Positions 8,894-18,053 are shown, counted from the first letter of the stretch. The stretch is 64,000 nt of DNA from Odoribacter laneus YIT 12061 (GCF_000243215.1 NZ_JH594596.1:1958892-2022891); one strand, 5' to 3'. The notes: generated by a model from the sequence alone, not told the origin. Numbers and translations: made by a program.

Positions 8894-9547
8894 CTATTTA
8901 TCCACATTCTGTGCTTCCGGAACAGTGTTCCGGTTGTTCTCGTCCGGCAAGAGCAGGTCGGTAAAAAGACGCCCGTCGAGATGGTCTATTTCATGCTGGA
9001 CGATGACTGCCGTAAATCCGTCGATGACCTCTTCACGCTTCTCAAAAGTCCGCCCATCCAGATAGCGTAATGTTACTTGCTTAGCACGCGACACGCAGCC
9101 CGACACATCCGGCAGCGAAAGGCAACCCTCCTCACCGGACTGCTGTTCTGCGGAGTAACGGATGATTTCGGGATTGACGAATACTTCGAACGGTTCGCCC
9201 TGCTTGTCGAAACGCTGCACGGCGACGATGCGCCGCAGGATGCCCACCTGCGGGGCGGCAATGCCTACGCCCTCGTTCTCCGGATTGCGCACGGTCGCCA
9301 GCATACACCCGACAAGCAGTCCATACTCCTCCGAAAAGAAAGCGGATTCAGGAAGCGGGCGGGAGACTTTACGCAACAGCAGTGAGTCTTCCCGGTCCTC
9401 CACCGTACAGAGCCGCATGATTTCCTCCGAACAGCCCGAATGTATAAGACGGGATTCTTCGGCTGTGAAGCCGTCTCTATTCCGGCAACCTGTGGCGGCA
9501 AACAGCACTATCACAGAAAGTGTAAATAATCGTTGTATCTTCATCAT
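8894..9547 (-). CDS. Lipoprotein peptide deformylase
   Basis: The 217-aa protein starts with a lipoprotein signal (lipobox AATGC, Cys21) and continues with a complete deformylase domain: GVGIAAPQVG (motif 1, residues 93-102), EGCLSLP with metal ligand Cys142 (motif 2) and QHEIDHLDG with His185, Glu186 and His189 (motif 3). Ordinary deformylases act in the cytoplasm on nascent chains. This copy is predicted to be exported and membrane anchored, so its substrate is unclear: formyl-Met peptides outside the cytoplasm, or a role tied to the RteA-like sensor encoded next in the same unit. All catalytic residues are present, which argues against simple decay. MM at the start leaves two adjacent ATG choices. 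Confidence 0.85.
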   Translation of the reverse strand: MMKIQRLFTLSVIVLFAATGCRNRDGFTAEESRLIHSGCSEEIMRLCTVEDREDSLLLRKVSRPLPESAFFSEEYGLLVGCMLATVRNPENEGVGIAAPQVGILRRIVAVQRFDKQGEPFEVFVNPEIIRYSAEQQSGEEGCLSLPDVSGCVSRAKQVTLRYLDGRTFEKREEVIDGFTAVIVQHEIDHLDGRLFTDLLLPDENNRNTVPEAQNVDK

Positions 9548-9608
9548 CCTACATGTTCGTATTCTGTTTCCGACCTCACTTTCCCGACTCGCCGACTTGA
9601 GGAGGTCG

Positions 9609-9643
9609 AGTCAGCGACTTGTGCGCCTCTTGTCGCTGACTCG
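9609..9643. promoter_or_regulatory. Hairpin between fimbrillin and deformylase genes
   Basis: A perfect 11-bp inverted repeat (gagtcagcgac / gtcgctgactc) with a 13-nt loop lies in the 245-nt gap. No T-run follows, so an mRNA end or an operator is as likely as a terminator. Confidence 0.4.
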
Positions 9644-9792
9644 GGAAAAGGAGGCTTTTTATCGTTTTACAAATCCGCCGGGACGGACTTTTGTTAATAT
9701 TCTGCATCAGTTCCAAGAGAGTTTCCATTGAACTTAACTCCTTGCCACGATTGTAAGTTCTTATACCCACCCCACATCCGCCGAAACAGTCA

Positions 9793-11448
9793 CTAATTAG
9801 CAGCATATGGGTGGAACGTGATGGTGCCGGTCGTGGCTTTGTTGGGGTCACCTCGGAGTTCCCAGAATCCATTGCCTATTGCCTGGGCCTTGGTAGTAGT
9901 CAGATTCTCCTTAAAATCGTCCACACTCTGTCCTTGCTTTAGCCAGATATTTATATTGCCGCATTTTGTGCCTGCGTTAGGACTTCCGGAAGTACCTATG
10001 ACCGAGGCTTCTGCTTTGTACCCCTCCGAGTAGCCCGTTTTTGCCGTTATATCCGAATCACGAATCGTTATGTTCCTACAGACCGATGGTGAGTTAAAGT
10101 TACTTACACTCGCTCCGATAGCGGCGGTGTTATTCGGTTGGAGGGTTATATTCAACTTCGAGTTCTCTATGAGGATATCACCGCATGTTGCATTTTCACC
10201 TGCTCCGATTCCGGTGCTTATTGAAGTTATTATCAAGTTTATATTTTTTATGGTGATGTTGCCGCCGGCACTTTCGCCACTTTCGTTAAAGTTGGCACCT
10301 ATTCCGCAAGCTAATGCTCCAGCCATATCAATCTTTAATGTGGTTTTGTCTTCGCCTTCTCCCTCTATCGTTACGCTCGCCCCGTCTTTGAGCTGTATTC
10401 CCGCTGCATACTCGACATTTCCCTCTATAGAGTTTGTTTCTTTAAAATACAGTGTCGGCTGCGTGTCTTTTCCGGATATGATAATTCCGGGAGCGTTCGC
10501 GATGCTGACATTGCTTAAGGTGACCTTGGGGCTGCCGCCCGTTATCTGGATTGAATTCGTGCCACTTCCTGTGATGGTATATTCGCCATTGTCTTTAATT
10601 TCTATCGGTTCAGCGGGAGTAAGCGCTTCGGGCTTCACATCAATCCCTATCTTGTGCCAATTTCCGGCTACGGGCGTGACACTTGTCGTAAGGTCTATCC
10701 AGTTGCCATCGTTTATTTTGAATTGTTTTATCTCATATCCCGGCACTACATTGGCTTCAAATGTTCCTTTAGCGGTTCTGCGCATTTTGATTTCGCCCGG
10801 TGTTGTACCCTGTACCGTGACTTGATTCACCGTACAGGAAGTATAGCTCTCTATGCTGACAGAGGTATCATCGCCTACCTCTTTTCCTGTCAGTACCACA
10901 CGAATTTTGGCAAGGGCGTGGGAGAATTTCAAGTCTATGCTTTGACCGAAGTTGGCAGTGACCGGGGCGCTGTTTGTCAGTACATACGCCAATCCGTCTT
11001 TTTGGTCGGAGAGGGTTACGGTAGTAGTAGTTCCATCCCCGCTCGTATGATTGGGGGAAGTGTGCCATGCCTTAACTGTCTGACCATCCGCGTTAGAAGC
11101 CCAGTAAGCGGGCGAATCGCCATCGGCCACGGTCAGTTTTCCGCCTTGATAGGTGTACGTGCCGAGCGTGCCGCTACCTACCTGCACGTAAATCTTATCT
11201 CCGTCCTCCCACTTGCTGCTGTTTCCATCGGGATTCTCCGACACCCGTGTCTGTGGCGTAGGGCTTGTGCCCCACGGCTGTTCGCTGCTCTCTACGCTCA
11301 TCGTTACCGAAGAGATTTCCAGCGGGTATTTGCCTTCGGGCAGGGTTGTGCTGCCCGATTCGTCGTCTTGCGTGCAGGCGGCGAACCCTGCGCAGACTAT
11401 CATCGCTACTGCCAAGCTCCGTAACAGATGTTTTTTGCTTCTTTTCAT
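9793..11448 (-). CDS. Fimbrillin-family lipoprotein with beta-helix-like C-terminal domain
   Basis: The 551-aa protein has a lipoprotein signal (AGFAACTQDDE) and the Mfa-like fimbrillin N-terminal pattern (TRVSENPDGNSSKWEDGDKIYVQ, FSHALAKIRVVL). From about residue 290 it changes to short repeats such as KVTLSNVSIANAPGIIISGK, NITIKNINLIITS and DILIENSKLNITL, which look like a right-handed beta-helix or carbohydrate-binding array. It is the last gene of the seven-gene operon and the largest, so it could be a tip or adhesin subunit. Exported fimbrillins are matured at the surface by arginine-specific protease or used as lipoproteins in the family. The tip role is inference. Confidence 0.8.
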   Translation of the reverse strand: MKRSKKHLLRSLAVAMIVCAGFAACTQDDESGSTTLPEGKYPLEISSVTMSVESSEQPWGTSPTPQTRVSENPDGNSSKWEDGDKIYVQVGSGTLGTYTYQGGKLTVADGDSPAYWASNADGQTVKAWHTSPNHTSGDGTTTTVTLSDQKDGLAYVLTNSAPVTANFGQSIDLKFSHALAKIRVVLTGKEVGDDTSVSIESYTSCTVNQVTVQGTTPGEIKMRRTAKGTFEANVVPGYEIKQFKINDGNWIDLTTSVTPVAGNWHKIGIDVKPEALTPAEPIEIKDNGEYTITGSGTNSIQITGGSPKVTLSNVSIANAPGIIISGKDTQPTLYFKETNSIEGNVEYAAGIQLKDGASVTIEGEGEDKTTLKIDMAGALACGIGANFNESGESAGGNITIKNINLIITSISTGIGAGENATCGDILIENSKLNITLQPNNTAAIGASVSNFNSPSVCRNITIRDSDITAKTGYSEGYKAEASVIGTSGSPNAGTKCGNINIWLKQGQSVDDFKENLTTTKAQAIGNGFWELRGDPNKATTGTITFHPYAAN

Positions 11449-11490
11449 ATCTCGGTTGTTTTTTAATTGTTTTACTGTTTATTATTCTAT

Positions 11491-11664
11491 GTGCCACCAG
11501 CGGCTGCGATGCCGCCCGCTACACCTTATGTCGTGTACCTCCGTGCTTACGCTTCATGCACGGGATGGCTGTTGTGCTTTAGTTTGAAATCTGCGATTTC
11601 ACAATAAACGCTGCGCCTCGGAACAGCTCGGACAAGTTCGGCTCTTCATTCGGCTTGCAGTTTA
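11491..11664. repeat. Intergenic repeat, copy 1
   Basis: About 174 nt between two operon genes, nearly identical to copy 2 at 12528-12696. It contains the inverted repeat CCGTGC/GCACGG and the block ending at the upstream stop codon. The minus-strand translation would give ELFRGAAFIVKSQIS, but its intergenic position and repetition argue for a regulatory or processing element. Confidence 0.75.
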
Positions 11665-12483
11665 TTTATCGAGGATTAGCACATCCTTGAACTCGCCCTC
11701 CACTACCTGACCGGTGGCGGGGTCGTAGCTCTTGGAGTAGAGTACCGTCATGGTGTCGCCGTCAATGGTGACATTGGCCGTGGACGCCTCTTTCGGGGTC
11801 GATTCAAACCAGCGCATGTCGCCCGTGGTACAGTTCACCATCCAATACATCTCGGAGTCCTGATCCTTGTCGCCCGTACATGCATGGAATGTCGCAAAAC
11901 CGTCTTCACGGTATTCGTGCCACGCCTCGTCGGGCTTGCCTGCGGCGGTCTCCACCCACTGCCCGTCCTTCTTCTCGTAGGTCTTGGACAATACCCATCT
12001 GCCGAGATAGTTCTCCACCGGGTGTTTCTCTCCGATGTCTATGCGGCGGAACAGCCAGTGCTGTTCTTCTCCGGCCGTGCCGTTTTCGGGGTTGGTGCCC
12101 GTTGTCATGGAGAAACCAAACTCATCGGCGGTCAGCCGGAGGACAGGACTCGGTACGCCTGAAATAGTGACCGTTACCGTCTCTTCGTCCGTCGTCCATG
12201 CGGAACTCTTCATGGCCATATACCCGCCGTCGAAGGTGCGGATGTGCTGAGCCGTGCCGTCTTCGCGGAGAAAGACACGCTCATAGATGTCGTCCGGAAC
12301 GATGTATTCTTGCCACGTCCCGTCTTTTATGCCGGAACTTTCCGCCCAGCGCCACTTGCCGACAAGGTGTTCGGATAGGGGTTTGAGTATTGGAATGTCT
12401 TCGCCGCTGTCCTTGCAACTTGTCAGGAATGCGCCCGACAATACCGTAAGACCGAGGAGCAGCAGAATTGTTCTTGTCTTCAT
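11662..12483 (-). CDS. Lipocalin-like lipoprotein, tandem paralogue 2
   Basis: The signal MKTRTILLLLGLTVLSG ends in lipobox LTSC. Two similar halves follow: HLVGKWRWAESSGIKDG...VLRLTADEFGF, then NYLGRWVLSKTYEKKDGQW...TVLYSKSYDPATGQVVEGEFKDV. The GKW/GRW starts and the W-DGxW pattern resemble lipocalin-like domains of Bacteroidales. It is a diverged duplicate of the gene at 12694-13500. Start 12483 is preferred to 12492 (MNRMKTRT) because MKTR is the start in the paralogue; the 34 residues upstream in the open frame are intergenic repeat. A surface role within the fimbrial operon is likely, the exact role unknown. Confidence 0.75.
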   Translation of the reverse strand: MKTRTILLLLGLTVLSGAFLTSCKDSGEDIPILKPLSEHLVGKWRWAESSGIKDGTWQEYIVPDDIYERVFLREDGTAQHIRTFDGGYMAMKSSAWTTDEETVTVTISGVPSPVLRLTADEFGFSMTTGTNPENGTAGEEQHWLFRRIDIGEKHPVENYLGRWVLSKTYEKKDGQWVETAAGKPDEAWHEYREDGFATFHACTGDKDQDSEMYWMVNCTTGDMRWFESTPKEASTANVTIDGDTMTVLYSKSYDPATGQVVEGEFKDVLILDK

Positions 12484-12527
12484 ACGATTCATAAATATCT
12501 TTTTAAGTTCTCTAATTCTTGTTCTCT

Positions 12528-12696
12528 GTGCCACCGGCGGCTGCGATGCCGCCCGCTGCACCTTATATCGTGTACCTCCGCGCTTACGCCTCATGCACGG
12601 GGTGGCTGTTTTAGTTTGAAATCTGCGATTTCACAATAAACGCTGCGCCTCGGAACAGCTCGGACAAATCCGGCTCTTCGCTCGGCTTGCAGTTTA
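12528..12696. repeat. Intergenic repeat, copy 2
   Basis: Nearly identical to copy 1 (11491-11664), with the same stem-loops and the same position between tandem paralogues, including the stop codon of the upstream gene. It duplicated together with the gene or is maintained by conversion. Confidence 0.75.
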
Positions 12697-13500
12697 TTTT
12701 TCGCGGACAAACACGTCCTTGAACTCGCCCTCTATCATCCCGCCCGTTGCCGGATCGAAGTTCTGCGAGTAGAACACCGTCATGGTGTCGCCGTCGAGGG
12801 CGACGGTAACGGTGTGGGACTCTTTCTTGGTCACGTCCCTGTACCAGACCATGGTACCGGTGTTGCAGTTCACGGCCCATAGCGACTTGAAACCCTGCTC
12901 CTTGTCGCCCGAACGGGCATAGGTCGTTACCGTGCCGTCCTCTTTGTACTCCGACCAACCCTCGTCGGGAACACCGTAGGTAATGGGCATCCAGTCGCCG
13001 TCCTGCTTTTGGTAGCTGCCGGTGAGCAGCCACTTGCCGAGGTATTGCTCCACGGGATGCTTGTCGCTCACGCGGCGGTATATCCAGCGGAAGCTGCCGT
13101 CCATGAGTCCGCCGGTGGCAGGGTCGATGGCCTTGTCGTAGGAGTTGCCGAACTCGTCTGCCGTGAGCCGCCATACCGGTGTGCTGAAGCCGCCCATCGT
13201 CACCGTGCAGGCCTTCTCGTCGGTTTTCCACTCGCCGCTCTTCATTTCGGTGAGTCCGTCCACGGCGGTGCGGATGTTCACTGCCTTGCCGTCGGCGCGG
13301 AAGTCGATGCGTTCCATCTTGCCTTCGGGGATGGGGTCTTCCACCCATTTGCCGTCCGTGAGGACGAAGTCCTGCGCACGCTGCCATGTGCCGATGAGGT
13401 GTTGCGCCAAGGGGCGCCGGATCTCCTCCTTGCAACCCGTGAGGCACGTTCCCACCAATGCTGCGAGGACAAAGAGCCATGTTGTCATTCTTGTCTTCAT
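12694..13500 (-). CDS. Lipocalin-like lipoprotein, tandem paralogue 1
   Basis: The signal MKTRMTTWLFVLAALVG with lipobox LTGC is followed by two lipocalin-like halves (HLIGTWQRAQDFVLTDGKW...VWRLTADEFG; QYLGKWLLTGSYQKQDGDW...TVFYSQNFDPATGGMIEGEFKDV). It matches its neighbour at 11662-12483 throughout, including VEQYLGKW/VENYLGRW and the C-terminal EGEFKDV. The upstream 17 residues in the open frame have no support, so start 13500 is used. No known enzymatic residues are visible. It sits between fimbrillin genes, so an accessory surface subunit is the best guess. Confidence 0.75.
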   Translation of the reverse strand: MKTRMTTWLFVLAALVGTCLTGCKEEIRRPLAQHLIGTWQRAQDFVLTDGKWVEDPIPEGKMERIDFRADGKAVNIRTAVDGLTEMKSGEWKTDEKACTVTMGGFSTPVWRLTADEFGNSYDKAIDPATGGLMDGSFRWIYRRVSDKHPVEQYLGKWLLTGSYQKQDGDWMPITYGVPDEGWSEYKEDGTVTTYARSGDKEQGFKSLWAVNCNTGTMVWYRDVTKKESHTVTVALDGDTMTVFYSQNFDPATGGMIEGEFKDVFVREK

Positions 13501-13544
13501 TATTCTTATTGTTTTATTAAATTTCACTTTGCTTGTTTTTGATT

Positions 13545-13630
13545 GTGCCACCGCCCCCTGCGAGAGGGGCAGTTACACCTTATAATATAGGCATATCTCC
13601 GTGCTTTACGCATGGCGCACGGGATGGCTG
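13545..13630. repeat. Intergenic repeat, partial copy 3
   Basis: It shares gtgccaccgc, cacctta, cctccgtgct and gcacgggatggct with copies 1 and 2 but lacks the 3' half (the conserved ELFRGAAF block) and is more diverged. Confidence 0.55.
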
Positions 13631-13642
13631 AGGGTGGGATTG

Positions 13643-14557
13643 TTACATGGTGGCATTACCGCTGCCGCTGCCTCCGTCACCCCATCCTGCAATCGTAGCG
13701 CCTTCTACATCAATTTCGGTCTTGTTTACCCTAATTTTAAAGGTGTAATTCATGCCGGAAGCCAATGCTTTCGCACTATTAGGCAGAGTAAGCGTAGTCT
13801 TGTAGGTCTGACCGCCTAATGTGAGAGACAAGTCGAATTTACCGTTTTCAACATCCTGCGGGAAGAGGATGAGCGACTTGGTGTATGTAGCGCTCTCTGT
13901 CTGAGTTTCCGTGATTTTCAATTCACTTACTGGTTCATCTGTTGCCTTTGCCTCACCGTTGGTTGTGTTGAATGTGCCTGTCATTGTTAGTTTGACAGTG
14001 AAATCTGTCATATTTTTCAAGTCGGTATCGTCTCCTTGTTGGAAAGTCAGTGTCACCATGCTCATGCAGTGCTGGAAACGGGCATCGGTATCCCCACTGG
14101 GTATGTTGTTCACGAACTTTACTGTTGGAGAAGTTTTGCTGGCTTTAGCACCTGTGGCAAACATATAGTCGATTTTCTTCTGGGCGATTGTTTCTTGGTC
14201 ATTAGCCGTTATGGTCTTCTCAACAGTTTCTTTGTCTGCCACATAAGGATAGTATGCCTTAAACGTAACTTCCTCCAAGGTTTGGAAATAGATAGGAGAG
14301 TCACTTGTGAAATCTCCATCTCCATTAGCAGTGGTGTAAAGCACATTGGTGTAGTTCGTTTTGGTTGATTCGGCAGTAATACCAATCTGGTCACCTTTGT
14401 CCCAGCTTGTACCTGCCGCACGGGTCTGCACACCCTCAATACCTGCCGTAACTTGTGCTGCCACGGGACCATTGTTCACTCCGGGTTCATCATCGTTGCT
14501 GCAAGCGGTGAAAGCCAATGCAGCCAATGCGATGAAAAGATAATTCTTCTTGTTCAT
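13643..14557 (-). CDS. Fimbrillin family protein B
   Basis: MNKKNYLFIALAALAFTACSNDDEPG is a lipoprotein signal, so the ATG at 14557 is the start; the 28 upstream residues of the open frame are non-coding. The body has the Mfa-like pattern: VQTRAAGTSWDKGDQIGITA, TFKAYYPYV, FQHCMSMVTLTFQQG and LILFPQDVENGKFDL. It is closely similar in plan to the preceding operon gene (14595-15560), so the two are probably structural pilins formed by duplication. It ends in a Gly/Ser-rich tail (GWGDGGSGSGNATM). Confidence 0.85.
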   Translation of the reverse strand: MNKKNYLFIALAALAFTACSNDDEPGVNNGPVAAQVTAGIEGVQTRAAGTSWDKGDQIGITAESTKTNYTNVLYTTANGDGDFTSDSPIYFQTLEEVTFKAYYPYVADKETVEKTITANDQETIAQKKIDYMFATGAKASKTSPTVKFVNNIPSGDTDARFQHCMSMVTLTFQQGDDTDLKNMTDFTVKLTMTGTFNTTNGEAKATDEPVSELKITETQTESATYTKSLILFPQDVENGKFDLSLTLGGQTYKTTLTLPNSAKALASGMNYTFKIRVNKTEIDVEGATIAGWGDGGSGSGNATM

Positions 14558-14594
14558 TGTCTTGAAATTTTTCGGGTTATTATTATTTATCTGT

Positions 14595-15560
14595 TTATTC
14601 CGCTTTGAAATCGCCGCCGTCAACATTTTCCCACTGAACAATTTCGCATCCGTCCACGGTGATCTTGGTCTTGTGGAGTGTCACGCTGAGGTTGTACTGG
14701 CGACCTTCCACCCATTTGTTTTCCGGGTTTTCGTCACCGGCTTTTTTGTTGGCTTCGGTGAAGTCAAGCTCTGCCTTGAAGGTCTGCTTGCCGGTAAGGT
14801 CGGCATGGACGGGGAGCTTTTTGTCAAACTTCTGTGGGAACATAATCAGCGTGTAGGTTACTGTCTGGGCTGTCTCGTCTACTACAACAGGAGCGTTGTA
14901 GTTTTCGTTATCGCTGTTGTTGGCAAAATTCCACATCACGGTTGTACCGGCATAGGTAGTAGTCTCACCGGTGGTGACATCAAACTTACCCGTATGCTCG
15001 AAGCCTTCCAATGTCATCACGGCAGCCTTCACTTCGTCAAGGCTCACGTCAGCACCTTTCTTGATGGTCAGCACCACCTTCGTCATCACATGGTTGAAGG
15101 AGAATGCCACATTGGGGGTTCCCTTGCTGCCGATGGCCTGCGACCAGAGGTAATCGAAACTCTTTTGGTCTGCCTGTCCCCATGTGTCGGTTTCAATAAA
15201 GGTCCCCTCCTTCAGTGCCTCTTCCCACGGGTAGTATGCCGTGAAGGTGACGGGTTCGTTATCCTGATAGTAGATCTCCTCTCCGGGAGTGACCACGGAG
15301 AAACTGCCGCTTTTGCCTCCGTTGGCCGTAAAGTATGCCACGTTGGTATATGTCTTGTCTCCTGTTTTGCCACTGATACCGATTTTGTCATTGTCATTCC
15401 ACATCTGGTCGAAAGCACGGGTCTGTACCTGCCATCCGATAGAAGCGGAGAAGGTGGCACGGCTGCCGGTGTTGTCAATCATCGTCTCATTTTCATCGTT
15501 GGAGCAGGCTGCCAGCAGGACAATCGCGAGTGCTCCGAATACCATTCTTTTTGTTCTCAT
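14595..15560 (-). CDS. Fimbrillin family protein A
   Basis: The lipoprotein signal MRTKRMVFGALAIVLLAACSND starts at 15560. The fimbrillin body shows VQTRAFDQMWNDNDKIGISG, TFTAYYPWEEA, FSFNHVMTKVVLTIKKG, YTLIMFPQKFDKKLPV and a C-terminal VTLHKTKITVDGCEIVQWE. The W-x-DGD-x-IGI, Y-P and NH-x-x-TKV positions are typical of FimA/Mfa1-type subunits of Bacteroidales. It follows the FimB/Mfa2-like gene by 46 nt, the usual order for anchor then pilin in these loci. Confidence 0.85.
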   Translation of the reverse strand: MRTKRMVFGALAIVLLAACSNDENETMIDNTGSRATFSASIGWQVQTRAFDQMWNDNDKIGISGKTGDKTYTNVAYFTANGGKSGSFSVVTPGEEIYYQDNEPVTFTAYYPWEEALKEGTFIETDTWGQADQKSFDYLWSQAIGSKGTPNVAFSFNHVMTKVVLTIKKGADVSLDEVKAAVMTLEGFEHTGKFDVTTGETTTYAGTTVMWNFANNSDNENYNAPVVVDETAQTVTYTLIMFPQKFDKKLPVHADLTGKQTFKAELDFTEANKKAGDENPENKWVEGRQYNLSVTLHKTKITVDGCEIVQWENVDGGDFKAE

Positions 15561-15606
15561 TTCTTTACGTTTAATTGTTTGTAATATTTTGGTATCTCTC
15601 TCTTGT

Positions 15607-16539
15607 TTAATGGGCATCGGTGTTCCCTCCGTCCGTCGGTTGCCATCCAACGATGGTGGCGGTGAAGCCTGCTTCGGTAGGTGTCTCCACGAGCGTGCCG
15701 CCGAGAATCATCCCTTCGGTCTTGCCGGTATTGAATCCCGAAAGGGCTTCCGTCAGGTCGCTGTCGAGGGCTACGGGCTTCGGGTTATCGTCAGCGAAAC
15801 GGATAGAGCCTTTCAACCGCTGTTCCATGCCTGCAACACCGAGCAGCCGCACCGTTGCCGTCCATTTGCCTGCGTCCGCGCCCTCGGTTATCTTCCTGAA
15901 GGCAAGCTCCACATTAGCCGGGCTGCCGTGCATGCCGTCGGCAAAGTCCAATGCGCCTGCCGCTCCGGTCAGATAGGCATCTATGCCAACGATACGTACT
16001 GCGGCGTCGCCCTTCGGATCGATGACGATGGTCAGCTGCCGTACCTGCTGCATCATCGCGGCGGTGAAGGCATGCACGCGGTCTTTCTCTATCGTCACCT
16101 GCTGCATACTCGTATGCAGCCAGCCCGGAGCGTTATGGATGAATGCTCCTGCACCGTCCCAATTGCCCGAGGCGGAGGATACGGTGGCTGTCGTTCCGCT
16201 GACAGTGATATTGTCCGCATTACTCCATGCCGCGAGGGTGTACGTGTCCGGCTCGAAAAGGCGGTCGGATGCATGGACGGCTTCGGTCTCCTCGCCGGTG
16301 TAGTCGCCTATGCTTATTGTCCATCTTTCCGGTTCGGGAACATCCTCCCCGCGTGCCGTCCAGTCGGCAGTAACGGTGATCTTGCCGTGGTCGGGGTGCG
16401 GGGTGTTGAAAAGTTCGTCCTTCACGCAGGAGGTGAACGATGAAACCGCCGCAAAGATGGCCATCATGCCCCAGAGACGGAAATCTGTTTTACGAACTGC
16501 ATTTATCTTTGACAAGCGTATATTTTCTGTCTTTTCCAT
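15607..16539 (-). CDS. FimB/Mfa2-type fimbrial anchor (DUF5119-like)
   Basis: A strong Shine-Dalgarno (AGGAGGAAG) precedes the ATG at 16539. A long N-region is followed by a hydrophobic stretch and the lipobox SFTSC, then VKDELFNTPHPDHGKITVTADW, a motif typical of FimB/Mfa2 (DUF5119) proteins. These proteins anchor the fimbria to the outer membrane and limit its length. The rest is beta-rich with Ser/Thr/Gly turns. Its place after the DUF3575 gene and before the pilins fits the anchor role. Confidence 0.75.
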   Translation of the reverse strand: MEKTENIRLSKINAVRKTDFRLWGMMAIFAAVSSFTSCVKDELFNTPHPDHGKITVTADWTARGEDVPEPERWTISIGDYTGEETEAVHASDRLFEPDTYTLAAWSNADNITVSGTTATVSSASGNWDGAGAFIHNAPGWLHTSMQQVTIEKDRVHAFTAAMMQQVRQLTIVIDPKGDAAVRIVGIDAYLTGAAGALDFADGMHGSPANVELAFRKITEGADAGKWTATVRLLGVAGMEQRLKGSIRFADDNPKPVALDSDLTEALSGFNTGKTEGMILGGTLVETPTEAGFTATIVGWQPTDGGNTDAH

Positions 16540-16553
16540 ATCTTCCTCCTTTC

Positions 16554-17750
16554 TTAAAATATCGTCCATACCAAGGTGACACCGGCTTGCGTCGGCCCCC
16601 ACCAGTTCTTCGTCTCTTTGCCGCGCTTCACGCGCACGCCGTCGATGACGGTATATTTCTCGTAGTCGGCACGGACATAGCCCAAGCCCAAGGAGAAGTC
16701 GAGCGACAAGGCTCTGTTCAGTTTCAACTGGTAGCCTCCCGTGATACCGCCGCCCATCAGGTCGCCCTGCTTGCCGGTCTCGGAAAACTTGTAGTTGAAT
16801 TGCCCCACCTTGTACATCGCGCCAATATAACCGCGCTTCTCCTTACCTATATAATAGCGCACTTCGGGGTTCACCTCCCACAGGGCGTAGCGGCGATCGC
16901 TGTCGTTCCATGTCCACGAAGTGTAGCTGCCGTTCACGGCGATACCCACATGGCGGTTGAAGCGCCACTCCACACCCAAATCGGGTGTAAGAGTCGCCCA
17001 ACGCAAGAGGTTCGCACGCAGGGCGAAATGGTACGAGGTGGCTTTTGCCGTTTCTTCGGCTTGTAGGCGGGCTTGTTCCTCCGCTACCAGACGCTCTTTC
17101 TCGGTTTGTTCCGCTGCCAGACGTTCCGCCTCAGCTTGCTTGCGGGCAACCTGCTCTGCGGCGATACGATCACGTTCCGCCTGCTGACTTGCCTGCACTT
17201 CGGTTTTTGCTTTCTCTTCGGCGGCAAGGCGTTCACGCTCCGCCTCTCCGCTTATTTCCTTATTATAGGCTTCCACTTTGGCGGCTGCTTCCTCTCCGGC
17301 TATCTCGGATACTTTCCCCACAGAGGCAGGGAGAGTAACGATGACGATGTTACGCAGGGATTTTCCGTGCTCATCCGTGTAGGCCACATCGAAGGATTGG
17401 TCGGTAACGAAATGCGCCTCCTTTACCTTGCCGCGCACAATTAGTTCGGACTTCACACGGTTGCGGCGTGTTTTTGCCACTTGCGCCGCAGTCTGTTCTT
17501 CGTTGCCGTCCGTAGCGTAGCTTGTCACTAAAAGATACATCTGTCCTGCTTCGATGGCGGAGCGGTTCTCGTTTATGGCTGCAAGCAACCGCTCAAGTTC
17601 TTTTCCGTTACCGCTCCACGGCGTGAAGAACATGTCCTTGTCTGCCACAAAACGGAAAAGGTAGGTCGTGTCCGACCGCTCTTGTGCCGAAAGCGGAAGC
17701 CCTGCAACAGTCAGGAGCACCGCGAATAGTATTCGTTTGATTACTGTCAT
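16554..17750 (-). CDS. DUF3575 outer-membrane protein with coiled coil
   Basis: The signal MTVIKRILFAVLLTVAGLPLSA is followed by a domain ending near residue 165, then an alanine/glutamate-rich coiled coil (about residues 165-235, repeats like AERERLAAEEKAKTE). The C-terminal DUF3575 beta-barrel contains FALRANLLRWATLTPDLGVEWRF, YYIGKEKRGYIGAMYK and a terminal VTLVWTIF suited to barrel insertion. It is the first gene of the fimbrial operon, and DUF3575 proteins commonly open such operons in Bacteroidales, probably helping surface assembly. The start at 17750 lies 243 nt downstream of the (TG)29 tract. Confidence 0.85.
   Translation of the reverse strand: MTVIKRILFAVLLTVAGLPLSAQERSDTTYLFRFVADKDMFFTPWSGNGKELERLLAAINENRSAIEAGQMYLLVTSYATDGNEEQTAAQVAKTRRNRVKSELIVRGKVKEAHFVTDQSFDVAYTDEHGKSLRNIVIVTLPASVGKVSEIAGEEAAAKVEAYNKEISGEAERERLAAEEKAKTEVQASQQAERDRIAAEQVARKQAEAERLAAEQTEKERLVAEEQARLQAEETAKATSYHFALRANLLRWATLTPDLGVEWRFNRHVGIAVNGSYTSWTWNDSDRRYALWEVNPEVRYYIGKEKRGYIGAMYKVGQFNYKFSETGKQGDLMGGGITGGYQLKLNRALSLDFSLGLGYVRADYEKYTVIDGVRVKRGKETKNWWGPTQAGVTLVWTIF

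Positions 17751-18053
<303 letters not shown>

Noticed and set aside
10070-10825. 251-residue plus-strand frame
   Set aside because: It lies antisense inside the large fimbrillin gene; composition is that of a reverse-strand shadow.
12611-13480. 289-residue Arg/His-rich frame on the minus strand
   Set aside because: It is a shadow of the lipocalin-like gene at 12694-13500, which has a proper signal peptide and a paralogue.
15289-16443. 384-residue plus-strand frame
   Set aside because: It is antisense to the fimbrillin and anchor genes, which have lipoboxes and correct order.
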